Shown here in pieces: positions 6,288 to 6,325 of a stretch of 6,325 nucleotides of DNA. Where the stretch lies: positions 1-6,325 of the forward strand of contig JBEKCP010000568.1 in the NCBI GenBank assembly GCA_050014815.1, given 5' to 3'. The notes below the pieces were generated by a model that ran no database searches, was not told the origin of the DNA, and was given only the letters and a program-made list of their open reading frames with translations. Source of the stretch: JBEKCP01 sp050014815. GTDB taxonomy: Bacteria > Planctomycetota > Planctomycetia > Pirellulales > Thermoguttaceae. A program made the position numbers and the translations under genes. Numbering within the stretch: the stretch's first letter is position 1; each line of letters begins with the position of its first letter.

Positions 6288-6325
6288 TAATCATCCTCGG
6301 GCCGTGCGAATGAGAAAACCGCCCG

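Overview
The window looks like part of a planctomycete chromosome, probably from the Gemmata/Isosphaera side of the phylum. Supporting signs are high GC, widely spaced genes all on the minus strand, a very repetitive secreted protein that starts with a LEPR-XLL-type motif (FEPLEQRTLLSG), and a conserved unknown protein of a type I associate with planctomycetes. The phylum call is fairly confident; any finer placement is inference.

Layout in transcription order (right to left on the given strand): (1) 6068-6325, an upstream non-coding stretch with an imperfect 19-bp inverted repeat (6223-6287) and a nine-G run. (2) 4064-6067, a secreted or periplasmic TPR protein of 667 residues with a signal peptide, a proline-rich linker, a possible BamE/SmpA-like region and TPR helices. 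Its ribosome binding site sits in the loop of a small hairpin. (3) 3179-3961, a 260-residue conserved protein of unknown function. (4) 2276-3032, a decayed papain-like (C1) peptidase gene. The reading frame breaks near 2505, about 40 residues of the fold appear to be missing, and three of the four active-site positions are substituted. (5) 1-2072, the 5' portion (690 codons) of a large repeat-rich extracellular protein that runs off the left edge. It holds two nearly identical tandem 318-bp repeats plus diverged copies on both sides. This gene is easy to overlook because its minus-strand frame has no stop inside the window.

The genes share a strand but have gaps of about 100-200 bases, so one tight operon is not supported. 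A possible sigma-70-type promoter lies before the 3179-3961 gene. A 17-base direct repeat occurs once on each side of the dead peptidase gene. I see no tRNA, rRNA, CRISPR array, transposase or defence cassette. The window reads as ordinary planctomycete surface-protein and hypothetical-gene territory, with a pseudoenzyme relic and several small repeat or hairpin elements as the points worth a second look.
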